In this document: positions 1 through 8,506 of the stretch, in pieces
Numbering within the stretch: position 1 is the stretch's first letter
Layout of the letters: each line of letters opens with the position of its first letter
DNA from: an uncultured Coriobacteriaceae bacterium
GTDB taxonomy: Bacteria > Actinomycetota > Coriobacteriia > Coriobacteriales > Coriobacteriaceae
Length of the DNA stretch: 64,000 bases
Assembly (NCBI GenBank): GCA_944322305.1
Contig: CALUOP010000006.1
Span: forward strand, 62,001 to 126,000
Direction of reading: 5' to 3'
Program-made: the position numbers and the translations under genes
The notes under the pieces: generated by a model
Databases searched by the model: none
Told to the model about the DNA's origin: nothing
What the model saw: only the letters and a program-made list of their open reading frames with translations

Positions 1-210
1 ACCGCAGACCTCGACGCCTCGAGGCCGGACGGCGTGAGCGTGGCCTACACGCTCCAGATCCCGAAGTCCTTCACCGCGTCCCTGCGCGGTTGCGCGGTGG
101 AGGTGCGCGGGGAGCGCTTCGACGTGGTGGGCGACCCGAGGGCCTGGCCCGACGACCTCACCCCGGGCGAGTGGAACCGTACCTGCGAGGTTGGGAGGGT
201 CGATGGCTAG
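1..210 (+). CDS. Head-tail connector, 3' part (left copy)
   Basis: This is the C-terminal 69 residues of the connector seen complete at 41781-42119; the window edge cuts it in frame. The visible part begins with TADLDASRPDG and is rich in short beta-strand-like segments, as in small head-closure proteins that sit between portal/adaptor and tail. The next gene starts at 203, overlapping this one by 8 bases. Confidence 0.75.
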   Translation, partial: TADLDASRPDGVSVAYTLQIPKSFTASLRGCAVEVRGERFDVVGDPRAWPDDLTPGEWNRTCEVGRVDG

Positions 211-520
211 CGTTAGATTCGCCGACGTCAAGCTCAACATGTCGGGTGTGCGCGAGGCGCTGAAAAGCGACGGGGTGCGGTCCGAGCTCTCGAGCCTCGC
301 CGAGGCGGGCGCGGCCGCGGCAAACTCCATGGCCAGGACGCACGCGCCATTCCGGGAAAGCCTGTACGGGGCAAGCACCACGGTGGGCGCGTACACGGCG
401 CTCGGCCACGTCACGACGCGGGCCGTCGGCGACCCGTCGAACGCCTCGGACGGCATGGTCGCGTACTGGGACGCGGTGAACCACCACACACTTCAGAAGG
501 CGCTGGGGGCGATCCGATGA
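203..520 (+). CDS. HK97 gp10-like head-tail joining protein (left copy)
   Basis: This 105-aa protein has the size and position of the HK97 gp10-like tail-connector family: it follows the head-closure gene and precedes a tail-terminator-like gene. A GGGAGG ribosome binding site lies just before the ATG at 203, so I prefer it to an in-frame TTG four codons upstream. The N-terminal half contains a helix (about residues 14-46) with alanine-rich heptads. It overlaps the next gene by the four bases ATGA. Function is inferred from position and general resemblance; no diagnostic motif is visible. Confidence 0.65.
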   Translation: MASVRFADVKLNMSGVREALKSDGVRSELSSLAEAGAAAANSMARTHAPFRESLYGASTTVGAYTALGHVTTRAVGDPSNASDGMVAYWDAVNHHTLQKALGAIR

Positions 521-864
521 ACGTGGAGGCAGACCTTGTCCGGTACCTGGGCGCGAAGCTCGGCGTGCCGGCGTACAAGCGCGTGCCCGCCGAGCGCCCT
601 GCGTCCTTCGCCACGGTGGAGAGGACGGGAGGATCCGTTGAGCCGCACCGCCAGCTCCCGTCCGTGACGGTGGACGTGTGGGCGCCGACGGACTACGAGG
701 CGAGCGAGCTGGCCGCCAGGTGCTGCAAAGCCCTCGTGGCCTACGAGTCCGAGCCCGGCGTGTACGCGGTGCACGTCGGCACGGTTTACAGCATCGCCCC
801 GGATGCGGGCGGGCAGAGCCGCTACGGGATCAACGCAGATCTCATCACCGAACCAATCGACTAA
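517..864 (+). CDS. Tail terminator-like protein (left copy)
   Basis: A 115-aa protein starting MNVEADLVRYLG. Helix-then-sheet composition, length and location directly before the tail tube gene fit the tail-terminator/tail-completion class, which caps the tube and joins it to the head. Its ATG overlaps the stop of the preceding connector, implying translational coupling. Assignment rests mainly on gene order. Confidence 0.6.
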   Translation: MNVEADLVRYLGAKLGVPAYKRVPAERPASFATVERTGGSVEPHRQLPSVTVDVWAPTDYEASELAARCCKALVAYESEPGVYAVHVGTVYSIAPDAGGQSRYGINADLITEPID

Positions 865-876
865 GAGGAGGCCGGA

Positions 877-1458
877 ATGGCTGAACTGAAACCCTTCGAC
901 AACTCACTCGTCACCGTCGGCCAGCCCGCGGAGGGCGGCTGCTGCTGGACTGACTTCTCAGCGTCCCCGACGCTGCCCGCCGACGCAACCACCCCGATGG
1001 CGAGCCCGTGGGAGTCGCTCGGCGACCTGTCGGAGAACGGCTACACAGAGGGCAAGTCCGTCACGTCGAACAAGCTCAAGGGCTGGCGCGGATCGGTCGT
1101 GCTGTCCGTCATCTCCGACGAGGAGAACACCTTCAAGGTGGAGTTCATCGAGGTGAACCGCCCGGCGACCGCGAAGCTGCGCTACGGCGCGGCGAGCGTG
1201 ACCGCCGGCTCCGACGGCTCCATCTCCAAGATCGCGGTCAAAACCGGCGTGAACACCAAGGTGCCGCTCGTCTTCGACGAGCTTGAGAGCAACGGCTACC
1301 TGCGCCGCACGGTCGTGAAGCAGGCGTCCATCGACAGCTTCGACGACGTGCCGCACCAGAAGGGCTCCCTCCTCGTGTACGGCATGACGTTCACCGCGCT
1401 CGACACCGGCGACGGCGAACCCGTGGTCATCTACCGCGCGAAGCCCGCTGAGGAGTAG
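877..1458 (+). CDS. Major tail (tube) protein (left copy)
   Basis: A 193-aa protein with a GAGGAGG ribosome binding site before the ATG. It is beta-rich with few charged clusters, and lies exactly where the tube protein is expected: after the tail terminator and before the frameshifted chaperone pair. It carries a Cys-Cys-Trp motif near residue 16. A strong hairpin follows the gene at 1493-1510, which may protect or punctuate this abundant message. Confidence 0.75.
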   Translation: MAELKPFDNSLVTVGQPAEGGCCWTDFSASPTLPADATTPMASPWESLGDLSENGYTEGKSVTSNKLKGWRGSVVLSVISDEENTFKVEFIEVNRPATAKLRYGAASVTAGSDGSISKIAVKTGVNTKVPLVFDELESNGYLRRTVVKQASIDSFDDVPHQKGSLLVYGMTFTALDTGDGEPVVIYRAKPAEE

Positions 1459-1492
1459 CGCGGGGAGCGCCGGGGGACATACGCATCGGAAC

Positions 1493-1510
1493 GGGGCCCG
1501 CGAGGGCCCC
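1493..1510 (+). promoter_or_regulatory. Strong intergenic hairpin after tail tube gene
   Basis: GGGGCCC-gcga-GGGCCCC forms a perfect 7-bp stem with a 4-base loop. No T-run follows (next bases are ggagcc), so it is not a complete Rho-independent terminator. It lies 18 bases before the chaperone start and 35 bases after the tube stop; mRNA stabilisation or partial attenuation are the likely roles. Present again at 43402-43419. Confidence 0.6.
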
Positions 1511-1528
1511 GGAGCCTTTAGGAGGGCC

Positions 1529-1918
1529 ATGAACAAGGAGCACATGGCGCGGATGGGAGCCGACGAGCTCGACCGCTACGCGCGGTCGATGGGCTTCAGC
1601 GCCAAGGCGGGCAAGACCGCCGAGGAGAAGGCCCGCATCATCGAGCGGAAGCGAGGCCGGGCGGCGAAGATCTCAGTCATCGGCGTCGAGGTCGAGGTGC
1701 CGGTCAAGCGCCTGCACGACAAGCGTGTGACCGACCTGCTGGCGAAGCGCGAAAAGACGGACGAGGAGACGGCGGAGATGATCCGCCTCATCGTTGGGGA
1801 CGAGGCGTGGGACGAGCTTGTGAAGGCCGCCACCGAAGAGGACGACACCGTTGACAACGACGCGCTTGGCTTCGCCATCGCCTCGATCATCACCAGTCGA
1901 GAACTAAAAAACTACTGA
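1529..1918 (+). CDS. Tail assembly chaperone, gpG-like (left copy)
   Basis: A 129-aa acidic, helical protein between the tail tube and the tape measure, the fixed position of the lambda G / HK97 gp14 chaperone. The ATG at 1529 has an AGGAGGG site. The last codons contain a slippery sequence that lets some ribosomes shift to the -1 frame and make a longer GT-type product (see 1906-1912 and 1912-2277). Confidence 0.85.
   Translation: MNKEHMARMGADELDRYARSMGFSAKAGKTAEEKARIIERKRGRAAKISVIGVEVEVPVKRLHDKRVTDLLAKREKTDEETAEMIRLIVGDEAWDELVKAATEEDDTVDNDALGFAIASIITSRELKNY
1906..1912 (+). other. Programmed -1 ribosomal frameshift site (left copy)
   Basis: The heptamer A AAA AAC lies in the correct phase of the chaperone frame (cta aaa aac tac tga), two codons before its stop. 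This is a classical simultaneous-slippage heptamer. After a -1 slip, reading continues without a stop into the downstream ORF to 2277, as in the tail chaperones of lambda and most siphoviruses. Confidence 0.88.
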
Positions 1919-2277
1919 CGCTCGCGCGGCTCGAAGAGGGCCGGGTGCGCGAGCTTCGGCACGACTTCAGGCGCGTCTACGGCGTGCGCTACGAGGACGT
2001 GGAGCCCGACGAGGCGGTAGACCTCATCATGACGCTGCCCGCCGGATCGCTGTGGAGATCATCCCAGATTGAGTACGGCGAGTGGGACGAGCAGCGCAGC
2101 GGGTTCGCCGACGTGGTGGACGCGGTGTACGCGCTCGCGCAGCTCATAGCCAAAGGCTCCACCGAACAGGCCCAGAGGACGGTGCGGCCGGAGACGCTCA
2201 GGGCGCGAAAGGCCGCCGCGAGCAAGGCGGGGGCGACGCGCCGCCGCATCCTCGACACCAAGTGGGAGGAGGTCTAG
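1912..2277 (+). CDS. Tail assembly chaperone T-extension, by -1 frameshift (left copy)
   Basis: This frame is open from the slippery site to 2277 and adds about 121 residues to the G protein, giving a GT fusion near 249 aa. An internal GTG at 1945 could be called as a start but lacks a convincing ribosome binding site, and the frameshift explains the arrangement better. The C-terminus is basic (RARKAAASKAGATRRR), opposite in charge to the acidic G part. It ends four bases before the tape measure ATG. Confidence 0.82.
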   Translation, partial: LLTLARLEEGRVRELRHDFRRVYGVRYEDVEPDEAVDLIMTLPAGSLWRSSQIEYGEWDEQRSGFADVVDAVYALAQLIAKGSTEQAQRTVRPETLRARKAAASKAGATRRRILDTKWEEV

Positions 2278-2280
2278 CCC

Positions 2281-5200
2281 ATGGCGACCGAGGTGGCGCG
2301 CGCGACGATGCTCATCGTCCCCAAGTTCGACGGGCTGACGAATAGCATCACCGACGCGCTCAGCAAGGCCGGAGCCTCCAGCTCCAAGGCTGGGGAGGGG
2401 CTCGGCAAGAGGACGTCCGACGGGTTCGGCAAGGGGCTCGTCAGCTCCGGCGCGGCCATCGGCGCGTTCTCCACCCTTACCAACGCGGCGATGTCCTCCA
2501 TATCCGCCCACGTCGGTGACGCCGTCCAGAGGTTCGACACCCTCAACAACTACCCGCGCACCATGGAGATGCTGGGGTACAGCTCGGAGAGCGCCGAGTC
2601 CTCCATCTCCAAGATGAGCGACCGCCTCTCCACCCTTCCCACGCGGCTGGACGACATGGCCAGCGTGGTTCAGGGCATCGTCGTCACCACGGGTGACTTA
2701 GACCAGGCCACGGACGCAGGGCTCGCCCTCAACGACATGCTGGTGGCGTCCGGCGCGAACACGCAGCTGGTCAACGCCGCCATGGAGCAGTTCAGGCAGA
2801 TGCTGTCCAAAGGCAAGCCGGAACTGGAGGATTGGAAGAGCCTCACGGCCGCCATGCCCGGCCAGATGGATCAGCTCGCCAAGGCGATGCTGGGGCCGAC
2901 CGCGGGCGCCAACGATCTGTACGCGGCGCTCGGCGGCGGCAAGAATGAGGCCGTCCTCAGCATGGACGACCTGCTGAACGCCATGATCCGCCTCGACACC
3001 GAAGGCGGCGCGGGCATAACCAGCTTCAAGGAGCAGGCCGAGACGGCTGCGGGAGGCGTGCAGACGGCGCTGGCCAACATGGAGAACGCCGTCACGAAGG
3101 GCATCGCCGGCACGCTTGACGCCATCGGTCGCGACAACATCGCCGCCGCGCTCGGCGGCGTGAAGGACGCCGTCACCGAGGTATTCTCCGACGTCAATGG
3201 CGTCGTGAAGGGCCTCGCGCCGATCGTGGCAGACCTCGTCGGGCCGCTAGCCGACGCCGCGCCCGACGTCCTCGAGTTCGCTGCGTCGTTCGGTATTCTC
3301 AACGTCGCGGGCGGCAAGGCCGCCGACGTGCTAGGGGACGCCGCCGGGACGGGCAGGAAGGTCGTTGAGGCCTTCAGGCTCATGGATGCCGGCGCCGGCA
3401 CGCTGGCCGAGTCGCTCGACGCGGTTGGACTGTCGTTCAGTCCGGTATCCGTGGGCATCGCGGCGGTGTCGGCAGCCGTGGCGATAGGCGTGGGCGAGTT
3501 CGCCGAGTACAGCGAGCGCATGGAGAATCTCCACCAAGCCACGAGGGGGCTTGCGGAGGTCACGGCAGATACGGCGTCGCTCGACAGCTACGCGCATACC
3601 ATCTCGGACGTCGGGACGAACGCGAGCTTCTCCGCCATGGGTGTCAACGAGCTGGCGGAGTCCACCGCCGCGCACGTGGAGGCCATGAGGCAGAACACCG
3701 AGGCGGCTGAGACGGAGATAGCCCAGCTCAGCACGGCGCAGGGGATCATATCCCAGTACGCGGGGCAGACCGACCTCACCGCGGCCGCCCAAGGAAGGCT
3801 GGAGTGGGCGCTCAAGCTCGTGAACGAGCAGTTCGGGCTGAGCGTGACGCAGGCGGACGTGGCGTCCAACTCGTACAAGGATCAGGATGGAAACGTCCAG
3901 AACCTGACCGAGAGCCTGAGCGGCCTCATCGAGAAGAAGAAGGAGGAGGCTCGCGTCAGCGCCATCACCGAGAACCTCACTGAGGCGTACCAGGTGCAGT
4001 CCGACGCCGCAGACACGCTGGCGCAGACGCAGAGGACGTACAACGATGCCGTGGCCGCCGCCGCTCCAGAGCTTGAGAAGATGGACGAGGCGACCCGCAG
4101 TGCCAGCCTCGCGCAGATCGAGCAGAGCACCGGGCTAGCCGACGCCCGCTCCCAGTACGACGAGGCGTGCAAGTCGGTCAGCGCGCTCGAGGACGAGCTG
4201 GGAACGGCGGCCGCGGCCACATCCGAGGCTGCGGACGCCTACGACGCGCTTTCCTCCACCATGGCGAGCGCGGACTTCACGCTGTTCTCGAGCCAGCTTG
4301 AGGCCGGCGGCACCAGCTTCGAGATGCTCAAGGAGGATCTGCGTGAGCTGGGGGCGGACACCACGAGGTTCTCGCAGCTGTCGTCTGACGAGCTTCAGTC
4401 GATCGCCGATGCGTACGACGGCTCGGCGTCGAGCATCGTCGGAACGCTCCAGGAGCTCGGAGTCGGCATGTCGAACGCCGCGGCGGCGTCGCAGGCCATG
4501 GCCGAGAGCGTCGCCGCCGCGCTCGAGGAGATGGGCGCGGCCGACAGCCTGGAGAAGGCGGGCGTGAGCGTAGAAGAGTTCTCGCAGGCGCTCGCGGACG
4601 CGGGCGTCTCCACCGAGCAGCTGAGCGCGGTGGGCTCCGAGAATCTGAGCGCGCTTGCGTCGGCGTGCGGAGGCAATATAAGCCAGATGGTCGGCTACAT
4701 CGAGATGTACAACACGGTTCCGCTCCTCGACAAGGACGGCAACGTCAGCGTGAACGACGCCAAGCTCATCGACGCGCAAGGCAACGTGTACACGTGGAAC
4801 GGCTCGGCGCTGGTAGACAAGTACGGAAACGCGGCCATCGCCGACACCTCGGTCACCGACGCGCAGGGCCACCTGTGGACGTGGAATGGCTCCACCCTGC
4901 TGTACAAGAGCGGCACCGGACAGGTGTTCGACCTCATGACCCAGGGGATAGAGATCAGAAACCAGTGGAACAGCGACGGGGTTCATTCCCAGTCGGGCAC
5001 CGGCACCGTCCATGACAACATGAGCGGCGGTATCACCCAGCGCAACGAGTGGAACCGCAAGGGCCTGAACAGCTACGAGGCATCCGGAACCATCAACATC
5101 TTCCGCAACATCACCGAGACGGTGAGCCGGATATTCGGCAACGCGGCGGGCGGTATACGACCCCACGCCGCGGGCGGCATCGCCCCGCGCTACCACGCGG

Positions 5201-5463
5201 GCGGCGCCATCGCCACACAGGCGGTGCCACTCGACATCGTGGGGGAGGACGGCGCCGAGGCCATCGTGCCGCTCACGAATCGCAAGTACTCGCAGCCGTT
5301 CGCCGACATCATCGCGGATGGCGTGCGCGACAAGATGGGCGGCGGCACCGTCATATACAACACGTTCAAGACAAAGGTCGTGCGCGCCGACGAGGATCTG
5401 TACACCGCCGCGCCGGTCATCTACCGCAACGCGATGAGGGAGTCGAGGCTGATGAGCAGATGA
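2281..5463 (+). CDS. Tape measure protein (left copy)
   Basis: 1060 aa, the second-longest phage gene, starting three bases after the chaperone extension. Long alanine- and serine-rich helical segments alternate with hydrophobic stretches (around residues 320-410), as expected for a protein that sets tail length and is ejected through the tube. Residues about 815-900 form two repeated units around YTWNGSALVDKYGN and LWTWNGSTLLYKSG. The C-terminus has the familiar AAGGI repeats and a GEDGAEAIVPL motif. The gene overlaps the next by ATGA. Confidence 0.93.
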   Translation: MATEVARATMLIVPKFDGLTNSITDALSKAGASSSKAGEGLGKRTSDGFGKGLVSSGAAIGAFSTLTNAAMSSISAHVGDAVQRFDTLNNYPRTMEMLGYSSESAESSISKMSDRLSTLPTRLDDMASVVQGIVVTTGDLDQATDAGLALNDMLVASGANTQLVNAAMEQFRQMLSKGKPELEDWKSLTAAMPGQMDQLAKAMLGPTAGANDLYAALGGGKNEAVLSMDDLLNAMIRLDTEGGAGITSFKEQAETAAGGVQTALANMENAVTKGIAGTLDAIGRDNIAAALGGVKDAVTEVFSDVNGVVKGLAPIVADLVGPLADAAPDVLEFAASFGILNVAGGKAADVLGDAAGTGRKVVEAFRLMDAGAGTLAESLDAVGLSFSPVSVGIAAVSAAVAIGVGEFAEYSERMENLHQATRGLAEVTADTASLDSYAHTISDVGTNASFSAMGVNELAESTAAHVEAMRQNTEAAETEIAQLSTAQGIISQYAGQTDLTAAAQGRLEWALKLVNEQFGLSVTQADVASNSYKDQDGNVQNLTESLSGLIEKKKEEARVSAITENLTEAYQVQSDAADTLAQTQRTYNDAVAAAAPELEKMDEATRSASLAQIEQSTGLADARSQYDEACKSVSALEDELGTAAAATSEAADAYDALSSTMASADFTLFSSQLEAGGTSFEMLKEDLRELGADTTRFSQLSSDELQSIADAYDGSASSIVGTLQELGVGMSNAAAASQAMAESVAAALEEMGAADSLEKAGVSVEEFSQALADAGVSTEQLSAVGSENLSALASACGGNISQMVGYIEMYNTVPLLDKDGNVSVNDAKLIDAQGNVYTWNGSALVDKYGNAAIADTSVTDAQGHLWTWNGSTLLYKSGTGQVFDLMTQGIEIRNQWNSDGVHSQSGTGTVHDNMSGGITQRNEWNRKGLNSYEASGTINIFRNITETVSRIFGNAAGGIRPHAAGGIAPRYHAGGAIATQAVPLDIVGEDGAEAIVPLTNRKYSQPFADIIADGVRDKMGGGTVIYNTFKTKVVRADEDLYTAAPVIYRNAMRESRLMSR

Positions 5464-6332
5464 GCGCGATCCTCAGGGCAGAGCTGTCGGCGGGAGGGCG
5501 CACGGCGACGCTCGGCGGCACGTCCTTCTCCAAGGACGGACTGCTGGTCACCGAGGACGGGATGGATGGGTGGTACTCCACCCCGGACGCCAAGGTGTCC
5601 TCCACCGAGATGGAGACTGGGGACGGGGCGCACGCCGTGAGGGCGTCCGACGTCCTGTACTCGGCACGCACCGTGACCGTCAACTGGGCGGCGTCCGGCG
5701 CCTCCCGCGCCGATGTCATAGCGGCTGCGAACAGGCTGCTGGCGCTGGCCCATCAGATCGTCCGCGTGCGCGTCGCGGACTCCACGTCGGACACGTTCTG
5801 CGAGGGCTACGCCCAGGTGGAGTCAGAGCCCGAGTGGCGCGAGGAGCTGATGACCGGCACCCTCACTCTCGTGTGCCCAGACCCCCGCAGGCTCTCCACC
5901 TCGGTGCGCCGCGTGCAGCTCATGCCCACCGTCGGTGACATGGGGGCCGGGCTCGACTACGGGTCGGGCGGCAAGGGGTTGGCCTACCCGGTGGGCTACG
6001 GCAAGGTGGCCACCGACGCCCGCAACGTGGCCACGGTGGAGAACCGGGGCACCTCGACGGCCTACCCGGTCATCACGGTAAACGGGAGCTTCCCCAACGG
6101 AGTGCGGATCGACTGCGGCCAGCTGTCGCTCGCGTACTCGCAGCCGGTGGGGGCGGTGCCGCTCGTGCTCGACTGCCGCACGCGAACCGCGAACGTAGGC
6201 GGCACGGACGTGACGCGCCACCTGACCTCGCGCGGCTTCCCGACCGTGCCGGCGGGCGGGTCGGCCACCCTCTCCCTCCAGTCGGCGGGCAGCGGGTGGG
6301 TCACGGTCGAGTGCCGAGACACGTACATCTAG
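5460..6332 (+). CDS. Distal tail protein (left copy)
   Basis: A 290-aa protein that starts at the ATG overlapping the tape-measure stop. Position after the tape measure and an N-terminal beta domain with a C-terminal galectin-like, Thr/Gly-rich half fit the Dit family, which forms the hub ring that joins tube, baseplate and fibre proteins. An extra upstream in-frame extension exists but overlaps the tape measure and has no start signal. Confidence 0.75.
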   Translation: MSAILRAELSAGGRTATLGGTSFSKDGLLVTEDGMDGWYSTPDAKVSSTEMETGDGAHAVRASDVLYSARTVTVNWAASGASRADVIAAANRLLALAHQIVRVRVADSTSDTFCEGYAQVESEPEWREELMTGTLTLVCPDPRRLSTSVRRVQLMPTVGDMGAGLDYGSGGKGLAYPVGYGKVATDARNVATVENRGTSTAYPVITVNGSFPNGVRIDCGQLSLAYSQPVGAVPLVLDCRTRTANVGGTDVTRHLTSRGFPTVPAGGSATLSLQSAGSGWVTVECRDTYI

Positions 6333-6347
6333 GACAAGGAGGGGCGC

Positions 6348-7274
6348 ATGGCGACGACCGCGCTCGGAATCATGCAGGCGTCGGACGGGGCGGGCCTCGA
6401 CCCGCTCACGCACCGGCGCATCATCAAGGGCCGCTGGGCCAACACCGGCGTGGTGGCGGGCCTCGCGGTCACCGGGCGCTCAGACCTGAGCTACCAGGTG
6501 GCGGCGGGCGTCGCCGTTGCGTCGCGGTCGAGCTCCGACGGCTACGTCGAGCTGTACTACGAGGGCGGGACGGCGGGCCCGGTGGAGGCCGGCGACCCGT
6601 CGAACCCGCGCGTGGACGCTATATGGGTCAAGGCCAACGACATCCAGCAGGGCGACCCGGACAACCGCGTGCGCGTGGGCGTGACGCAGGGCACGCCGAG
6701 CGCGAGCCCCGTGTGCCCGAGCGTGCCGGCTGGGTGCACCCTCATCGCGCAGATGCGGATGCCAGCCGGCGGCGCGAAGACGTCGTCGGCCACCAAGGGC
6801 GCCGACCCGGACAGGGCGATACCCTACGGGGCTTCGCTCGGCATGCTCGCCGAGTACGTGGACACGACCACCGCCCGCGGCAACGACGTGCCCGGGAAGA
6901 TGTTCACGATGTACCCCATGTCGATCACGCTGCCGACCGACAGGCTTGTTGAGTTCACCTTCGCGGTCACGGCGAAGGCCGACGGGTCTACCGACAGCTA
7001 CTGCGACTGGTACCAGGCGTTCATGCTCGACGGCGAGGTGATCCCGCACTCGGGCGGAGAGTTCCATTTCGTGAAAACGTCGCTCACCACCTTCACCCGC
7101 TCCTTCGTGTGCGAGGTGAAGGCGGGAACCCACAAGGTGGCGTGCTACACCGGACTCATGAACCCCAAGGGCATGGCCCCGTACTTCCAGTACGGGCACG
7201 TCAGCGGGTACCCCGAGGGGTGCACCTACCAGGGCAACATCTTCCGCGTGTGGGACAGGGGCATCGCGCGATGA
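6348..7274 (+). CDS. Tail tip / baseplate structural protein (left copy)
   Basis: A 308-aa protein with an AAGGAGGGG site before the ATG. Residues about 20-140 resemble the repeated beta-sandwich seen in minor tail proteins of actinobacterial phages (pattern IIKGRWANTGVV, VELYYEGG, RVDAIWVKAND). The C-terminal half carries several Cys and aromatic residues and may be a carbohydrate-binding jelly roll. It overlaps the following tail gene by four bases. Exact role not recognised. Confidence 0.6.
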   Translation: MATTALGIMQASDGAGLDPLTHRRIIKGRWANTGVVAGLAVTGRSDLSYQVAAGVAVASRSSSDGYVELYYEGGTAGPVEAGDPSNPRVDAIWVKANDIQQGDPDNRVRVGVTQGTPSASPVCPSVPAGCTLIAQMRMPAGGAKTSSATKGADPDRAIPYGASLGMLAEYVDTTTARGNDVPGKMFTMYPMSITLPTDRLVEFTFAVTAKADGSTDSYCDWYQAFMLDGEVIPHSGGEFHFVKTSLTTFTRSFVCEVKAGTHKVACYTGLMNPKGMAPYFQYGHVSGYPEGCTYQGNIFRVWDRGIAR

Positions 7275-8476
7275 GCTGGCGATGCTACCTGGGAGACACG
7301 GTTACGGGACTCGTGGCACAGCCGATCGACATACCCAACTTCTCGTGGACGGTCACGGTATCCGACAGCTCGATGACAACCAACCGCGACAAGGGAACCG
7401 GCGAGATGGACGCAACGGGACTGACCGTCCCGTGGGGAGCGGTTCCGGCAGACGATCCGGCGGAGCGCGCCTCCATGCTGTCGAGCTACCGGCGCTGCAT
7501 GACCATGTTCTGGTATGACGAGCAGGACGTGCTCGACGGCTCGCTCGGCACCCCGATCCTCTGGGGGGCCGTAGGCGTGCGCACCGACACGCGGCTCGAC
7601 ACCAGCTTCGACCTCGTGAGCCCGATGGGGCTCTTGGGGAGCAGGTACGCCGTCGCCGAGGGAGCGTACGGCACCGGGGCGGGCGGCACCAGCCCGGGCG
7701 GCGTGCGCTACGACGGCTACAGCTACCGGGGCATAGCCTCGGAGGTCGGCAGGCTGTGCACCAGCTACAAGCCCGGCGGATCGCTTCCGATCGACTGGAC
7801 GTACCTGGGGGAGAAGGGGAGCCGCACCCGCGAGTACAAGGCGTTCGACGTGCAGAACCTCAGCTGCGCCGACGTGCTGGAGAAGCTTGCGAACGTCATA
7901 GGCGGGCCGGACATGCAGTTCCGCCCGTACATGGCGGACGCCCAGCACGTGCGCCTGCGGTTCCTCGCCGGCTCGGACGCGGACGTGTACCTGGGGCAGG
8001 ACGTGGTGCACACGCTCACGAGCTTCCCGGGCGGCGGAACGATCCACAACCTGAAGGTAGACCACGCAAGCGCCGTGCACCGGGTGTACGCGAGCGGGGC
8101 GGGCACCGACGCCGCGCAGATCACCGCGCTCGCAGAGGATCTGTCGCTGGTCACCACGCGCGACCCCTACCCGCTGGTGGAGACGGCGTACAGCGACAGC
8201 GACACGGACAACCTCGAAGTGCTCAGGGGCCACGCGCAGTCGCAGCTCCAGGGCAACGCCCTGCCGATCATGCAGGTGACGGGGGAGGTCGACTTCGACG
8301 ACCCCGGCGTTCCGGCGCCGGGCTCGATCTGGCCGGGCGAGATGGTCGACCTCGCCGTAGACGGCTTCCCGACGCTGCCAGACGGCGTGTACCGCATGCG
8401 GCTCATGAGCATGAGCGGAGACCAAAGCAGCGTGGCGACGCTCAAGTTCGACGTCGACTTCGACCCGATCTACTAG
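7271..8476 (+). CDS. Tail-associated baseplate protein, Tal-like (left copy)
   Basis: A 401-aa protein starting at an ATGA overlap. It lies between the distal tail group and the large fibre, where siphoviruses encode the tail-tip hub or tail-associated lysin scaffold. The middle and C-terminal parts (for example VDFDDPGVPAPGS and PGEMVDLAVDGF) resemble the gp27/gp44-type hub fold, which has oligomeric barrel domains. No peptidase or glycosidase motif is evident, so a structural hub is more likely than a lysin. Confidence 0.6.
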   Translation: MSWRCYLGDTVTGLVAQPIDIPNFSWTVTVSDSSMTTNRDKGTGEMDATGLTVPWGAVPADDPAERASMLSSYRRCMTMFWYDEQDVLDGSLGTPILWGAVGVRTDTRLDTSFDLVSPMGLLGSRYAVAEGAYGTGAGGTSPGGVRYDGYSYRGIASEVGRLCTSYKPGGSLPIDWTYLGEKGSRTREYKAFDVQNLSCADVLEKLANVIGGPDMQFRPYMADAQHVRLRFLAGSDADVYLGQDVVHTLTSFPGGGTIHNLKVDHASAVHRVYASGAGTDAAQITALAEDLSLVTTRDPYPLVETAYSDSDTDNLEVLRGHAQSQLQGNALPIMQVTGEVDFDDPGVPAPGSIWPGEMVDLAVDGFPTLPDGVYRMRLMSMSGDQSSVATLKFDVDFDPIY

Positions 8477-8506
8477 CACTGAACAAATAAATAGGGAGGG
8501 TTGCCA

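Noticed and set aside
1945-2277. Independent gene starting at GTG 1945
   Set aside because: No ribosome binding site, and the A AAA AAC site upstream gives a better explanation as a frameshift extension.
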